Source: Micromonospora kangleipakensis
GTDB lineage: Bacteria; Actinomycetota; Actinomycetes; Mycobacteriales; Micromonosporaceae
DNA length: 64,000 nt
Assembly (NCBI RefSeq): GCF_004217615.1
Contig: NZ_SHLD01000001.1
Location: 3,162,001 to 3,226,000 of the forward strand
Reading direction: 5' to 3'
Of this stretch, positions 8,563-18,040 are shown piece by piece. Both the position numbers and the translations under genes were made by a program. The notes under the pieces are model-generated. The model worked only from the letters and a program-made list of their open reading frames with translations. It ran no database searches and was not told the origin of the DNA. Numbering within the stretch: position 1 is the stretch's first letter; each line of letters begins with the position of its first letter.

Positions 8563-9657
8563 TTAATCGCCTTCGGGCCTGCTCGAGGGCAAGGGGCGCC
8601 GGTACGTGGGGAAGAAGCTGTCGTCCGGTTGCCATGCCTCGTCCCGCCGCCGTCCTTCGGCCAGGTGTGCCCGCACCAGTGACTCGTACCGCTCTGCGTC
8701 GAGCACGCGAGAGGCGACGTGATAGGGAAGCAGCCCCTGGGGGGCGAAGGCTTTCTTGTACCGGAAGATTCCGTCGTCAGGGGCGTACCCGCCGCCGAGC
8801 ACGTAGCGCTCTTTCCCGCGTGCACGACCCCACCGCATCACCTCGAACTTCAACAGTTCGTTCGGGCGGAGGTCGAAAAAGGCCTCGTCCGTGCCGCCGA
8901 GATAGAAATAGAGGCTCAGGCCGGAGACCAGCACCAGTTCTGTCGAGATGACGCGCCCGTCGTGCAGGGCATGGAAGAAGGTGAACTGCCCGGGCAGATC
9001 GCGCACGATCGCCTCGAAGAACGAACGTGGGAAGTAGTAGTTCTCCGCCGCCTGTCGCCGCCGCATCGTGTCAGTGTAAATGCGTACGAAATCTGTCAAT
9101 CGCCGGCCGTCCTCGTCGACCTCGATCTGCACCCCGCTACGCGTCGCCTTGTTGACGTTGCGCCGTACCTTTGACTCGAATTCGCGCCACAGTTGGTCCT
9201 CCGGCATGCGGAGGTCCACAACTACGTTGGTCAGTTTCTGGGTCATGAGCGCCGGCGGGGCGAGGCGCTCCGACTCGAACAGGGACAGCCTGGTGAACTC
9301 CGCGATGACGCGGCGTTCCCGGCAGAGCTCGTCGAAGGCGCTCCAGAAGCTCTTGGCGTCGACGTCGGTGGCGCCGCTGGTGAAAGCGCCAGCGTAACCG
9401 TACGCGCTGGTGATGTCGAAGCTCGGACGCGACTGTCCGCACAGGTGCGGAGCGGCGATCGGCCTGAGGACGAACGGGTAAAGAATGAATCCCGAATCGG
9501 TCTCTGCGAAGGCTGCGAGCGGTTGATCCCGTTCGGTGGCGAAGAGTCGCACGTAAGCTGGATCGGCGAAGACCTCGCGGGCCGGCCAGTTCGCACAACG
9601 TGAGCGCCATTCGGAAGCTGTTTCCGGATCGCGCGCATCCCATAGCGAAATTCGCAT
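8563..9657 (-). CDS. FemAB/GNAT-like acyl or aminoacyl transferase
   Basis: A 364-residue protein of the FemAB-like GNAT-fold group seen in polysaccharide loci. The C-terminal part has ISTELVLVSGLSLYFYLGG and DLRPNELLKFEVMRWGRARG, followed by VLGGGYAPDDGIFRYKKAF, typical of the second GNAT domain of this group. Such proteins transfer an acyl or aminoacyl group, here presumably to an amino sugar or lipid-linked glycan; substrate unknown. ATG at 9655-9657 follows GGAAGGA. It is flanked by the aminotransferase gene upstream and its own broken copy downstream. An alternative view is a peptidoglycan-bridge enzyme, but context favours the exopolysaccharide pathway. Confidence 0.75.
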   Translation of the reverse strand: MRISLWDARDPETASEWRSRCANWPAREVFADPAYVRLFATERDQPLAAFAETDSGFILYPFVLRPIAAPHLCGQSRPSFDITSAYGYAGAFTSGATDVDAKSFWSAFDELCRERRVIAEFTRLSLFESERLAPPALMTQKLTNVVVDLRMPEDQLWREFESKVRRNVNKATRSGVQIEVDEDGRRLTDFVRIYTDTMRRRQAAENYYFPRSFFEAIVRDLPGQFTFFHALHDGRVISTELVLVSGLSLYFYLGGTDEAFFDLRPNELLKFEVMRWGRARGKERYVLGGGYAPDDGIFRYKKAFAPQGLLPYHVASRVLDAERYESLVRAHLAEGRRRDEAWQPDDSFFPTYRRPLPSSRPEGD

Positions 9658-9982
9658 CGTAACAACCGTCCTTCCTTCGGCAGCTGCACCCTCACCCCGG
9701 TGGGTCAGCTAATGCTTCTCCGGCGCCTAGGCAAATCGTTCTGGTTCTACCAGTAAAGGGAGTGGCTCGGAGCAGTGTTCCCGCGATCGCCTTCGCCAGC
9801 CGTGCACCCTGCCGTTCCAGAGCTGCGCTGATTGCAGGCGACACGATGCTCCAGTGCCCGCCCGATAGCACGGCGCCCGGCCCGTCCCGGAGACGGGAGG
9901 GGCCGACCCCCGGGCTGTCATGCCAGGCCGGGACGCCCGGCTCCGCCCAAGCCCGTCCGGGCACTTGTCGATTCCGCGTCCC
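9658..9982. other. Interval between aminotransferase and FemAB-like genes
   Basis: A minus-strand frame (9692-9964, 90 codons) is open here, but its product matches nothing I know and has no clear ribosome site. I do not call it a gene. Otherwise nothing recognisable is present. Confidence 0.4.
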
Positions 9983-11170
9983 TCAGCGGCCGTTGAGGAA
10001 CTGCCGCGTCGCGTTGAGGACGCGGACGGTCTCGCGCTCGCTCAGCGCGGAACCACTGGGCAGGACCAGACCGTCCGCGAAGAGTCGTTCCGCCGCTCCG
10101 GTGAGCAGTGACCGCGCGCCGGCGAAGACCGGTTGCAGATGCATGGGTTTCCACACCGGCCGCGTCTCGATCCTCAGTGCGCCGAGATGGTCGGCGAGAT
10201 CCCGCGCCCGCCAGCCGGCGACGGCTGGATCGACGACGATCGCGGTGAGCCAGCAGTTGCTCCCCTCGTCCTCGTCCGCGAGCAGGCGGACCCCCGGGAC
10301 CACGGCGAACAGTTTCGCGTAGCGCTCCCGCAGGCGCCGGCGCCGGGCGATCATCTCGTCCAGGCGGCGCAACTGGGCCCTGCCCAGGGCGGCGAGCAGG
10401 TTGCTCAACCGGTAGTTGTAGCCCACCTCGGTGTGCTCGTAGTGGGTGACCGGCTGACGGGCCTGGGTCGACAGGTAGCGACAGCGGGCCACGAGCTCGG
10501 CGTCGTCGGACAGCAGCATTCCGCCGCCCGAGGTGGTAATGATCTTGTTGCCGTTGAACGAGACGACCGCCGCCCGGCCGAAAGAGCCGGCGGCGCGTCC
10601 GGCGTGGACCGCGCCGAGCGCCTCGGCGGCATCCTCCACCACCGGCACTCCGGCCTCCGCGCAGAGCGGCAGGATCCGGCCGTAGTCGGCGCAACTGCCG
10701 AAGATGTCCACGGGCAGCACGGCGGCGACCCGGCGACCCCGTAGCTGCAGGTCACGGAGCAGATCGTGGAGAAGGTCGAGATCCAGATTGCCCGTTGCCG
10801 GCTCGCAGTCGACGAAGATCGGTTCCGCTCCCGTGTACACCACGGCGTTGGCCGTCGCCGCGAACGTCAGGGTCGGCACCACCACGACGTCCCCGGGGCC
10901 GGCGCCGAGCGCGACCAGCGCCAGGTGAAGTCCGGCGGTGCCGGAGGAGAGCGCCACCGCGTGCGAGCAACCGACCCGCTGGGCGACCTCGCGTTCGAAG
11001 GCGTCGAGGTCGGGGCCGGCGGGCGCCACCCAACCGGACCGGAGCGCGTTCAGGACGTACGACTCCTCGAGCGCGCCGACGTCGGGGGGCGACAGGAGGA
11101 TCCGCTCGGCCGTCGGATCGGGTCCGGGTTGGCGGACCACAGGTGCGCTCACCCGGTCCGGGAACGTCAT
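9983..11170 (-). CDS. DegT/DnrJ/EryC1-type sugar aminotransferase (PLP)
   Basis: A 395-residue type-I-fold aminotransferase acting on nucleotide-linked keto sugars. It shows the N-terminal ESYVLNALRSGWVAPAGP motif, the cofactor region ALSSGTAGLHLAL, the aspartate region VPVVEDAAEALGA and the PLP lysine in SFNGNKIITTSGGG. The FNGNKIITTSGGGM form is characteristic of PglE/WbpE-like enzymes. It should use glutamate to make an amino sugar for the glycan started by the PglC-like transferase. ATG at 11170 has GGAGGT 7 nt upstream; the longer frame to 11206 has none. The dehydratase or oxidase that would make its keto-sugar substrate is not in the window. Confidence 0.9.
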   Translation of the reverse strand: MTFPDRVSAPVVRQPGPDPTAERILLSPPDVGALEESYVLNALRSGWVAPAGPDLDAFEREVAQRVGCSHAVALSSGTAGLHLALVALGAGPGDVVVVPTLTFAATANAVVYTGAEPIFVDCEPATGNLDLDLLHDLLRDLQLRGRRVAAVLPVDIFGSCADYGRILPLCAEAGVPVVEDAAEALGAVHAGRAAGSFGRAAVVSFNGNKIITTSGGGMLLSDDAELVARCRYLSTQARQPVTHYEHTEVGYNYRLSNLLAALGRAQLRRLDEMIARRRRLRERYAKLFAVVPGVRLLADEDEGSNCWLTAIVVDPAVAGWRARDLADHLGALRIETRPVWKPMHLQPVFAGARSLLTGAAERLFADGLVLPSGSALSERETVRVLNATRQFLNGR

Positions 11171-11425
11171 CGGTCGACCTCCGGTGCTGATCGCGTTACC
11201 CGGCACAGACCGGTCTGACCGGCTGGGCGGCTTCTCGCTGACCTAACGAGACAAGGGACGCTTTGTGACTGTTTTGCCCGCAGTCATGACAATGCTGGTG
11301 ATTCGGTCACCGCCACCTGGCTCCCGGCTGCGGGCACCGCACCGGCCCGTCCGCGATGCCGCTCGACCGGGCGTCGCCCGTACAGTGGTCCGGCCGGACC
11401 TGCCGTGCGTCAGGACGGGGGAGGA

Positions 11426-12400
11426 ATGCTGCACCTGAGGATCATCGCCCCGACCGACGAGGCGAAGGCGGTGACGGATCTGCTCGCCGAAGAGGCCGGC
11501 GTGGCCCATCTGGCGGTGCTTCCCGGCGCCGCCCGACGGCCCCCGGGGGACCTGATCCTCTGCGACGTGGTGCGGGAGAGCGCCGACCAGGTGCTGCGCC
11601 GGCTCCAGGAGCTCGGGGTGGAGGCGCGCGGTGGGATCTCCGCCGACGACGTCGAGCTGACGGTCTCCGCCGCGGCGGAGAAGGCCGCCCGCGAGGCTCC
11701 GGGGCACGGTGAGGACGCCGTGGTGTGGGACGAGATCGCCGCGAAGACCGGCGAACAGACCGTGCTCACCGGCACCTACCTCGTACTGATCATGGTCGCC
11801 ACGATGATCGCCGGCGTCGGCGTCCTGCTGGACCAGCCGATCCTCATCGTCGGCGCGATGGTGGTGGGTCCGGAGTTCGGGCCGCTCGCCGCCCTCTGCG
11901 TCGCGCTGCTGCGGCGCAACCGGCGGATCATCGTTCGCTCGGTGCAGGCCCTGGTGGTCGGCTTCCTGGCGGCCATGGCGGTCACCGTGCTGAGCACCTG
12001 GGCGCTGACCGCGGCCGGCCTGGTCGGGCGGCAGATGCTGCTCGCCGAGCGTCCGCTGACCGACTTCATCTGGCGGCCCGACGCGCTCTCCTGGGTGATC
12101 GGGCTGTTGGCCGGGGTCGCCGGCATGCTCTCACTGACCGCGAAGAAGTCGGGTTCGCTGGTCGGCGTGCTGATCTCGGTGACCACCGTGCCGGCAGCCG
12201 CGAACGTCGCCGTCGCCACCGCGTATGGGGTGTGGCACGAGGCCGCGGGCTCGGCGCTGCAACTCGTCATCAACCTCTGCGCCATCGTCATCGCGGGGCT
12301 GCTCACCCTCGGCGTGCAGCAGCTCTGGTGGTGGAACGTGGCGCGGCGGACCACCGGGCCGGTCAGGGCCAGTCGTCGCCGGCGTCCAGTCGGCGGGTGA
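11426..12400 (+). CDS. DUF389 membrane protein
   Basis: A 324-residue protein with a soluble N-terminal domain of about 90 residues (MLHLRIIAPTDEAKAV…) and a hydrophobic DUF389 domain of about six or seven helices, including the conserved GAMVVGPEFGPLAALCVALLR and MLSLTAKKSGSLVGVLISVT. Family function is unknown; members are inner-membrane proteins. ATG at 11426 lies directly behind GGGGGAGGA. It is divergent from the sugar aminotransferase across 255 bp, and its 3' end overlaps the convergent gene at 12363 by 38 bp. Confidence 0.85.
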   Translation: MLHLRIIAPTDEAKAVTDLLAEEAGVAHLAVLPGAARRPPGDLILCDVVRESADQVLRRLQELGVEARGGISADDVELTVSAAAEKAAREAPGHGEDAVVWDEIAAKTGEQTVLTGTYLVLIMVATMIAGVGVLLDQPILIVGAMVVGPEFGPLAALCVALLRRNRRIIVRSVQALVVGFLAAMAVTVLSTWALTAAGLVGRQMLLAERPLTDFIWRPDALSWVIGLLAGVAGMLSLTAKKSGSLVGVLISVTTVPAAANVAVATAYGVWHEAAGSALQLVINLCAIVIAGLLTLGVQQLWWWNVARRTTGPVRASRRRRPVGG

Positions 12401-12782
12401 GGAGCGTGCGGAGCGGGATGGACTCGCCGTCGCGTCCGCCCTGCCCGACGATCAGCGGTGCCGGCTGCGGTTGCGGGTCGGCGCCGAAAAGGCGTGCCCG
12501 GAGGCTGGGCGGTACGGCCAACAGATAGAAGTTCCCCCGCGCGTCGACGGCCCGCCTGCGGGCCCGGTCGACGTACCACCCGGTGAGCCGGCTGCGGTAC
12601 CGGCCGCCGCCATGGTGAGGCTGGACGGTGAGCCGGGTGCGGCGCAGGCCGCGCCGGTCCGCCTCCGCCGCGAACCAGACCACCAGCCGGGCGGCCTCCG
12701 CCGCCTCGTCGGCCCGGCGCCGCTCCTCGGCGGCCGCGTGCGCCCGTACCGCCCGCTCCCGCTGCGCACGCCAGTCGTCCAC
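12363..12782 (-). CDS. Uncharacterised conserved-looking protein, 139 aa
   Basis: I do not recognise the family. The N-terminal 45 residues form a charged Ala/Arg/Glu-rich helix (RAHAAAEERRRADEAAEAAR), followed by a compact region with TVQPHHGGGRYRSR, GWYVDRA and GNFYLLAV. There is no signal peptide or membrane span, so it is probably cytoplasmic. Start chosen at GTG 12782 (VDDWRAQRER); a TTG eight codons earlier is less likely. Its 3' end overlaps the convergent DUF389 gene. Coding is supported by codon-position bias and the structured, non-repetitive product. Confidence 0.65.
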   Translation of the reverse strand: MDDWRAQRERAVRAHAAAEERRRADEAAEAARLVVWFAAEADRRGLRRTRLTVQPHHGGGRYRSRLTGWYVDRARRRAVDARGNFYLLAVPPSLRARLFGADPQPQPAPLIVGQGGRDGESIPLRTLLTRRLDAGDDWP

Positions 12783-12885
12783 CGGACAGACGGTACGCGA
12801 CGGCAACCGGCGCGGCCTGCACAGGCCGGGGCCAGCCTGCCCGTTTTACCCCTTTGTGGGTTTCCGTGGCGTATCCTCCGTTTCC

Positions 12886-13980
12886 ATGGTGGAAAAGGTT
12901 CGTCCCGGCGGGACGGGGCAGACGTCGCGGCCGCCGTGGGACCCGAACGGGCACCTGGCCGGGTCGGGTGGACGCCGCCGACGGTGGTGGCCCCGGCGGC
13001 GATGGGCGCAGGTGGCGGCAGTGATCGTGATCCTGGCGTTCGTGGTGATCGGCGGCGGTGGCCTCGGCAGCTGGCTGTACGTGCGATCGCTGGAGAACCA
13101 GGTCGACAAGGTCGACGCGTTCCAGGGTCTGCAGGAGGAGCAGCGGCCGGTACGGGCGGCGGATTCGGCGCGCAACTTCCTGGTGGTCGGCAAGGACAGG
13201 TCCGAGCCGGGCGACAACGTCTCGCGCACCGACACGATCATGCTGGTCCACGTGCCGCACAGCCGGGACCGGGCGCAGCTCATCTCGATCCCGCGGGACA
13301 CCTGGACCACAGTTCCGCAGTCGCTGCCCGAGAACGGCGGCGGGCCGAAGAAGGCGAAGATCAACGCGGCGTACGCCTGGGGCGGGGCGCCCCTGCTGGT
13401 CCGCACGATCGAGGGATTCACCGGGGTACGCGTCGACCACGTCGTCGTGGTGGACTTCGCGGGCTTCGGCAAGGTGATCGATGTCCTCGGTGGCGTGGAC
13501 GTCACCGTCGACAAGCCGTTCAAGTCGGACCTCGCCCCCGACGGGGTCCTGCAACCAGGGGTGCACCACATGAACAGCGACCTGGCGCTGGACTACGCCC
13601 GGCAGCGTAAGCAGTTCACCGACGGCGACTACAGCCGGATGCGGCACCAGCAGGCGATCATCGCCGCGGTGATGCAGGAGGCCAGCCGGAAGGGCGTCAT
13701 GACCAACCCTGGACAGCTCAACGACTTCCTGCGAGCCACCGCCGGTGCCGTGCAGGTGGACCGGAACCTGTCGGTGTTCGACACCGTGTGGAATCTGCGC
13801 CAGATCCGGTCCGGCGACCTCACCATGCTGACCAGCCCCACCACCGGCACCGGCATGGTCGGCGACCAGAGTGTGATCTTCCCTGACCTGGCCGCCTCGG
13901 CGAAGCTCTTCGCGGCGGTGAAAAATGACAGGATGGACGACTGGCTGAGCCAGAACCCGTCCGCGATCAACGGGAACTGA
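12886..13980 (+). CDS. LytR-CpsA-Psr (LCP) family cell-wall ligase
   Basis: A 364-residue protein with a basic cytoplasmic N-terminus, one transmembrane helix (about residues 42-65) and an extracellular LCP domain: NFLVVGKDRSEPGDNVSRTD, IPRDTW, KINAAYAWGG, DYARQRKQFTDGDYSRMRHQ. The conserved Asp and Arg residues that bind the lipid pyrophosphate head group are visible. LCP enzymes attach teichoic-acid-like polymers, arabinogalactan or capsule to peptidoglycan, so this could anchor the polymer made by the cluster a few kb to the left; that link is inference. No clear ribosome site precedes the ATG at 12886. Confidence 0.92.
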   Translation: MVEKVRPGGTGQTSRPPWDPNGHLAGSGGRRRRWWPRRRWAQVAAVIVILAFVVIGGGGLGSWLYVRSLENQVDKVDAFQGLQEEQRPVRAADSARNFLVVGKDRSEPGDNVSRTDTIMLVHVPHSRDRAQLISIPRDTWTTVPQSLPENGGGPKKAKINAAYAWGGAPLLVRTIEGFTGVRVDHVVVVDFAGFGKVIDVLGGVDVTVDKPFKSDLAPDGVLQPGVHHMNSDLALDYARQRKQFTDGDYSRMRHQQAIIAAVMQEASRKGVMTNPGQLNDFLRATAGAVQVDRNLSVFDTVWNLRQIRSGDLTMLTSPTTGTGMVGDQSVIFPDLAASAKLFAAVKNDRMDDWLSQNPSAINGN

Positions 13981-13982
13981 GT

Positions 13983-14018
13983 CGGCGGCCCGGCACCGAC
14001 GGGGGTCCCGGGCCGCCG
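13983..14018. terminator. Bidirectional terminator hairpin between lcp and tex
   Basis: CGGCGGCCCGG (13983-13993) pairs perfectly with CCGGGCCGCCG (14008-14018), an 11-bp GC stem between two convergent genes. There is no T-run, as is common for actinomycete terminators. Confidence 0.65.
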
Positions 14019-14022
14019 GCGG

Positions 14023-16407
14023 TCAGGCCAGACCGGCCCGGCGCAGCGCGTCGGCCATAGCGCTGTCGGCCGTTGCGGCCCCACCCTGCCGCTGCTGCCG
14101 GCCACCCCGGTCGCCGCGCGCCGCCGCGCTCTGACCACCGCGCGCACCGCCCTGGTCGCTCCGCCGGCCACCGCGCTCGCGTCCACCGCCGTCGCCCTGC
14201 GGTCGACCGCTGCCGCCCGAGGTCTCATCGTCCAGCCGCAGGGTCAGCGAGATCCGCTTGCGGGGCACGTCGACGTCGAGCACCTTGACCCGGACCACGT
14301 CGCCGGACTTCACCACGTCCCGGGGGTCCTTGACGAAGGTGCTCGACATCGCCGAGACGTGCACCAGGCCGTCCTGGTGCACCCCGACGTCGACGAAGGC
14401 GCCGAACGCCGCCACGTTGGTGACCACGCCCTCCAGCAGCATGCCGGGGACCAGGTCGCTGATCTTCTCGACGCCCTCGGCGAAGGTGGCCGTCTTGAAC
14501 GCCGGTCGCGGGTCGCGGCCCGGCTTCTCCAGCTCGCGCAGGATGTCGGTGACGGTGGGCAGGCCGAAGGTGTCGTCGACGAAGTCGGTCGCCTTCAGCC
14601 CGCGCAGGATCGCCGACTTCCCGATCAGCGAGCGCAGGTCCTGCCCGGTGCTGGCCAGGATCCGCCGCACCACCGGGTACGCCTCCGGGTGCACGCTGGA
14701 CGAGTCGAGGGGGTCGTCGCCGCCGGGGATGCGCAGGAAGCCGGCGCACTGCTCGAACGCCTTCGGGCCGAGCCGCGCCACCTTCTTCAGCTCCGCCCGG
14801 GTGCGGAACGGGCCGTTGGCGTCCCGGTGCAGCACGATGTTCTCGGCCAGCCCGGCGCCGATGCCGGAGACCCGGGTGAGCAGGGGAGCGGAGGCGGTGT
14901 TGACGTCCACCCCGACCCCGTTGACGCAGTCCTCCACCACCGCGTCCAGCGAGCGGGACAGCTTGACCTCGGAGAGGTCGTGTTGGTACTGCCCGACGCC
15001 GATCGAGCGCGGGTCGATCTTCACCAGCTCGGCGAGGGGGTCCTGGAGCCGGCGGGCGATGGAGACCGCGCCGCGCAGCGACACGTCCAGCCCGGGCAGC
15101 TCCTGTGAGGCGTACGCGGAGGCGGAGTAGACCGACGCGCCGGCCTCGGAGACCACCACCTTGGTGAGGTCGAGCTGCGGGTACCGCTTGATCAGGTCAC
15201 CGGCGAGCTTGTCGGTCTCCCGGCTGGCGGTGCCGTTGCCGATGGCGATCAGCTCGACTCCGTGCGCCCCGGCCAGCTTCGCCAGCGTCTCGACGGAGGC
15301 GTCCCACTGTCGGCGCGGCTCGTGCGGGTAGATCGTGTCGGTGGCGACCACCTTGCCGGTGGCGTCCACCACGGCGACCTTCACGCCGGTCCGCAGGCCC
15401 GGGTCGAGGCCCATGGTGGGCCGGGTGCCGGCGGGCGCGGCGAGCAGCAGGTCACGCAGGTTGGTGGCGAAGACCCGGACGGCCTCCTCCTCGGCCGCCT
15501 GCCAGAGCCGCATCCGCAGGTCCGCGCCGAGGTGGATGAGGATCCGGGTACGCCAGGCCCAGCGCACCGTGTCGGCCAGCCACTTGTCGGCCGGCCGGCC
15601 CTGGTCGCTGACGCCGAAGCGGCCGGCGACGGCCGCCTCGTACCGGCTCGGGCCGGTCGCCACGGCGTCCGAGTCGCCCTCGGCCTCCGGGTCCATGGTC
15701 AGGTCGAGCACGCCCTCCTTCTCGCCCCGGAACATGGCGAGGATCCGGTGCGAGGGGAGCCGGGTGAACGGCTCGGCGAAGTCGAAGTAGTCGGCGAACT
15801 TCGCGCCGGCGGCCGCCTGGCCGTCGCGTACCCGGGAGACCAGCCGGCCCCGCGACCACATCTGTTCGCGCAGCGTGCCGATCAGGTCGGCGTCCTCGCC
15901 GAAGCGCTCGATGAGGATGGCGCGGGCGCCGTCCAGGGCGGCGGCCGCGTCGGCGACGCCCTTGTCCGTGTCGACGAAGCCGGCGGCCGTCGCGCGCGGG
16001 TCCTGCGCCGGGTCGGCCAGCAGCGTGTCGGCGAGGGGCTCCAGCCCGGCCTCGCGGGCGATCTGCGCCCGGGTCCGCCGCTTCGGCTTGTACGGCAGGT
16101 AGATGTCCTCCAGCCGGGACTTCGACTCGGCCGCCATGATCTGGGCTTCCAGGGCCTCGTCGAGCTTGCCCTGGCTCCGGATCGACTCCAGCACCGCGGC
16201 GCGCCGCTCGTCCAGCTCGCGCAGGTAGCGCAGCCGCTCCTCCAGGGTGCGCAGCTGGGCGTCGTCGAGCAGGCCGGTGGCCTCCTTGCGGTAGCGGGCG
16301 ATGAACGGCACGGTGGCGCCGCCGTCGAGCAGCTCCACGGCCGCCCGTACCTGCCGTTCGGCGACGCCGAGCTCGTCGGCGATCCGCTGGTGCACAGACT
16401 GGGTCAC
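14023..16407 (-). CDS. tex: Tex-type RNA-binding transcription accessory protein
   Basis: A 794-residue protein with the full Tex architecture: N-terminal helical Tex domain ([20 protein letters not shown]), YqgF/RuvC-like nuclease fold ([20 protein letters not shown]), helix-hairpin-helix repeats ([20 protein letters not shown]) and a C-terminal S1 domain ([21 protein letters not shown]), then a Gly/Arg/Gln-rich basic tail of about 60 residues. It binds RNA, affects transcription and is cytoplasmic. The start is GTG at 16407, which gives the family's usual length; the open frame continues to 17250 only as antisense of dgt. It is divergent from dgt, with about 97 bp between. Confidence 0.93.
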   Translation of the reverse strand: MTQSVHQRIADELGVAERQVRAAVELLDGGATVPFIARYRKEATGLLDDAQLRTLEERLRYLRELDERRAAVLESIRSQGKLDEALEAQIMAAESKSRLEDIYLPYKPKRRTRAQIAREAGLEPLADTLLADPAQDPRATAAGFVDTDKGVADAAAALDGARAILIERFGEDADLIGTLREQMWSRGRLVSRVRDGQAAAGAKFADYFDFAEPFTRLPSHRILAMFRGEKEGVLDLTMDPEAEGDSDAVATGPSRYEAAVAGRFGVSDQGRPADKWLADTVRWAWRTRILIHLGADLRMRLWQAAEEEAVRVFATNLRDLLLAAPAGTRPTMGLDPGLRTGVKVAVVDATGKVVATDTIYPHEPRRQWDASVETLAKLAGAHGVELIAIGNGTASRETDKLAGDLIKRYPQLDLTKVVVSEAGASVYSASAYASQELPGLDVSLRGAVSIARRLQDPLAELVKIDPRSIGVGQYQHDLSEVKLSRSLDAVVEDCVNGVGVDVNTASAPLLTRVSGIGAGLAENIVLHRDANGPFRTRAELKKVARLGPKAFEQCAGFLRIPGGDDPLDSSSVHPEAYPVVRRILASTGQDLRSLIGKSAILRGLKATDFVDDTFGLPTVTDILRELEKPGRDPRPAFKTATFAEGVEKISDLVPGMLLEGVVTNVAAFGAFVDVGVHQDGLVHVSAMSSTFVKDPRDVVKSGDVVRVKVLDVDVPRKRISLTLRLDDETSGGSGRPQGDGGGRERGGRRSDQGGARGGQSAAARGDRGGRQQRQGGAATADSAMADALRRAGLA

Positions 16408-16504
16408 GATCTGATCCGCCTTTTCGGGTGGGTTCCGCAGTGCATTCTGCCGGTCCGCCCGGACGGCTGCCGCCGCCCCCGCCGGCTGCGCTAGCGTGGC
16501 GATC

Positions 16505-18016
16505 ATGGAACCACCTGCCGACCCGCGGGCGCGGCGGCTCTTCGGCGGCAGCGCCCGAGCCCTCGGCGACCTGGCCGCCAGCCCGTTCCGGGCCGACCGG
16601 GACCGGATCGTGGCCTCGCCCTTCTTCGCCCGGCTTAACGGCGTGACCCAGGTGGTCAGTCCGGGTGGTTCGGGCCTGCTGGTGCACAACCGGCTCACCC
16701 ACAGCCTGAAGGTGGCCCAGGTGGCCCGCGCGGTCGCCGAACGGCTCACCGCCGACGGGGAGCACCGCGTCCTGCTGGAGAAGCTGGGTGGCTGCGACCC
16801 GGACGTGGTGGAGGCCGCCGCGCTCGCCCACGACCTCGGCCACCCGCCCTTCGGCCACCTCGGGGAGCGGGTGCTGGACCGGCTGGCCCGGCAGCGGCTC
16901 GGCCTGACCGACGGCTTCGAGGGCAACGCGCAGTCGTACCGCATCGTCACCAGCACCGAGATCCGCGGCGCGGCGACCACCGGGCTGGACCTCACCGCCG
17001 CGGTGCGGGCGGCGATGCTGAAGTACCCGTGGACCCGGCTCGACCATCCGGACCCGCACCCGCGCCAGCTCGACCCGGCGCCGCGCGGCGCCGCCCCGCC
17101 ACCGGACGACCCGGCGAGCGGGTCGTCGAAGTTCGGCGCGTACCGGACCGAGGTGGACGACCTGCGGCAGGCCCGCGAGCCGTTCGCCGGGCGGATCCCG
17201 GACTGGCAGCAGACCCCCGAGGCGTCCATCATGGACACCGCCGACGACATCGCCTACGCCATCCACGACGTGGAGGACTTCTACCGGGTCGGGGTGCTCC
17301 AGCAGGGCGCGGTGGCCGCCGAGCTGATGGCCTGGCAGCGGGAGAGCGGGCACTTCCGGGCGATCACCGACGCCGCCCTGGCCGCCGCGGCCCGCCGCCC
17401 CGGCTCGGCGATCGAACGGCTGCGCCGCCAGCTGCACCGCAAGGACGCCTGGATCGCCGACGACGACGCGTTCGCCGCCGCGGTCGAGCACGTCCGCGAG
17501 GAGCTGGTGGAGGGGCTGCTCGCGCTCCCCTTCGACGGCTCGATCGAGGCGGAGCAGTACGTGGCCCGCTTCTCCGCCCGCTGGTCCACCCGGTTCGTCG
17601 AGTCGATCACGGTGACCGCCGACCCGAACGTCCGCGTCGGCCACGTGCTGCTGGCCGAGGCGCAGTGGCACGAGGTGCAGGTGCTCAAGTTCGTCCACCA
17701 CCGGTTCGTGCTGGCCCGCCCCGACCTGGCCCTGCACCAGCGCGGTCAGGCCCGGCTGCTGGGCACCCTGGTGGAGGCGCTCTGGGAGTGGCTGCTCGAC
17801 CCGGAGGAGGAGTCCCGGCTGCCCCGCCGGCTGCACGACCTGGTCGAGCTGGCCGAGGCGGAGCTGCACCCGCGTACGCCGGACCGGATCGGCCGGGCCC
17901 GGGGCCGGGCCATCGTCGACTTCGTCGCGCAGCTCACCGACGGCCAGGCGGTTGCCATGCTGGACGCCCTCTCCGGCCGCTCCGGCGCCCTCTGGACGGA
18001 CGCCTTCGTGCTCTGA
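16505..18016 (+). CDS. dgt: dGTP triphosphohydrolase
   Basis: A 503-residue HD-domain dNTPase. It has the N-terminal family block [21 protein letters not shown]…(R)[12 protein letters not shown] and the metal-binding [15 protein letters not shown], then [19 protein letters not shown] with the distal Asp. It hydrolyses dGTP to deoxyguanosine and tripolyphosphate and helps control nucleotide pools. ATG at 16505 was preferred over an in-frame GTG at 16496. In many actinobacteria dgt lies near dnaG; here the next gene is an unrelated metallo-hydrolase. Confidence 0.92.
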   Translation: MEPPADPRARRLFGGSARALGDLAASPFRADRDRIVASPFFARLNGVTQVVSPGGSGLLVHNRLTHSLKVAQVARAVAERLTADGEHRVLLEKLGGCDPDVVEAAALAHDLGHPPFGHLGERVLDRLARQRLGLTDGFEGNAQSYRIVTSTEIRGAATTGLDLTAAVRAAMLKYPWTRLDHPDPHPRQLDPAPRGAAPPPDDPASGSSKFGAYRTEVDDLRQAREPFAGRIPDWQQTPEASIMDTADDIAYAIHDVEDFYRVGVLQQGAVAAELMAWQRESGHFRAITDAALAAAARRPGSAIERLRRQLHRKDAWIADDDAFAAAVEHVREELVEGLLALPFDGSIEAEQYVARFSARWSTRFVESITVTADPNVRVGHVLLAEAQWHEVQVLKFVHHRFVLARPDLALHQRGQARLLGTLVEALWEWLLDPEEESRLPRRLHDLVELAEAELHPRTPDRIGRARGRAIVDFVAQLTDGQAVAMLDALSGRSGALWTDAFVL

Positions 18017-18040
18017 GGCCACCGGCCACCGCCGGACCGC

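Noticed and set aside
9692..9964. 90-codon minus-strand ORF between the FemAB-like and aminotransferase genes
   Set aside because: No ribosome site, no recognisable motif and no supporting context.
16408..17250. Longer N-terminus for Tex
   Set aside because: The extra 281 codons are antisense to dgt, and the family length and motifs fit the GTG at 16407.
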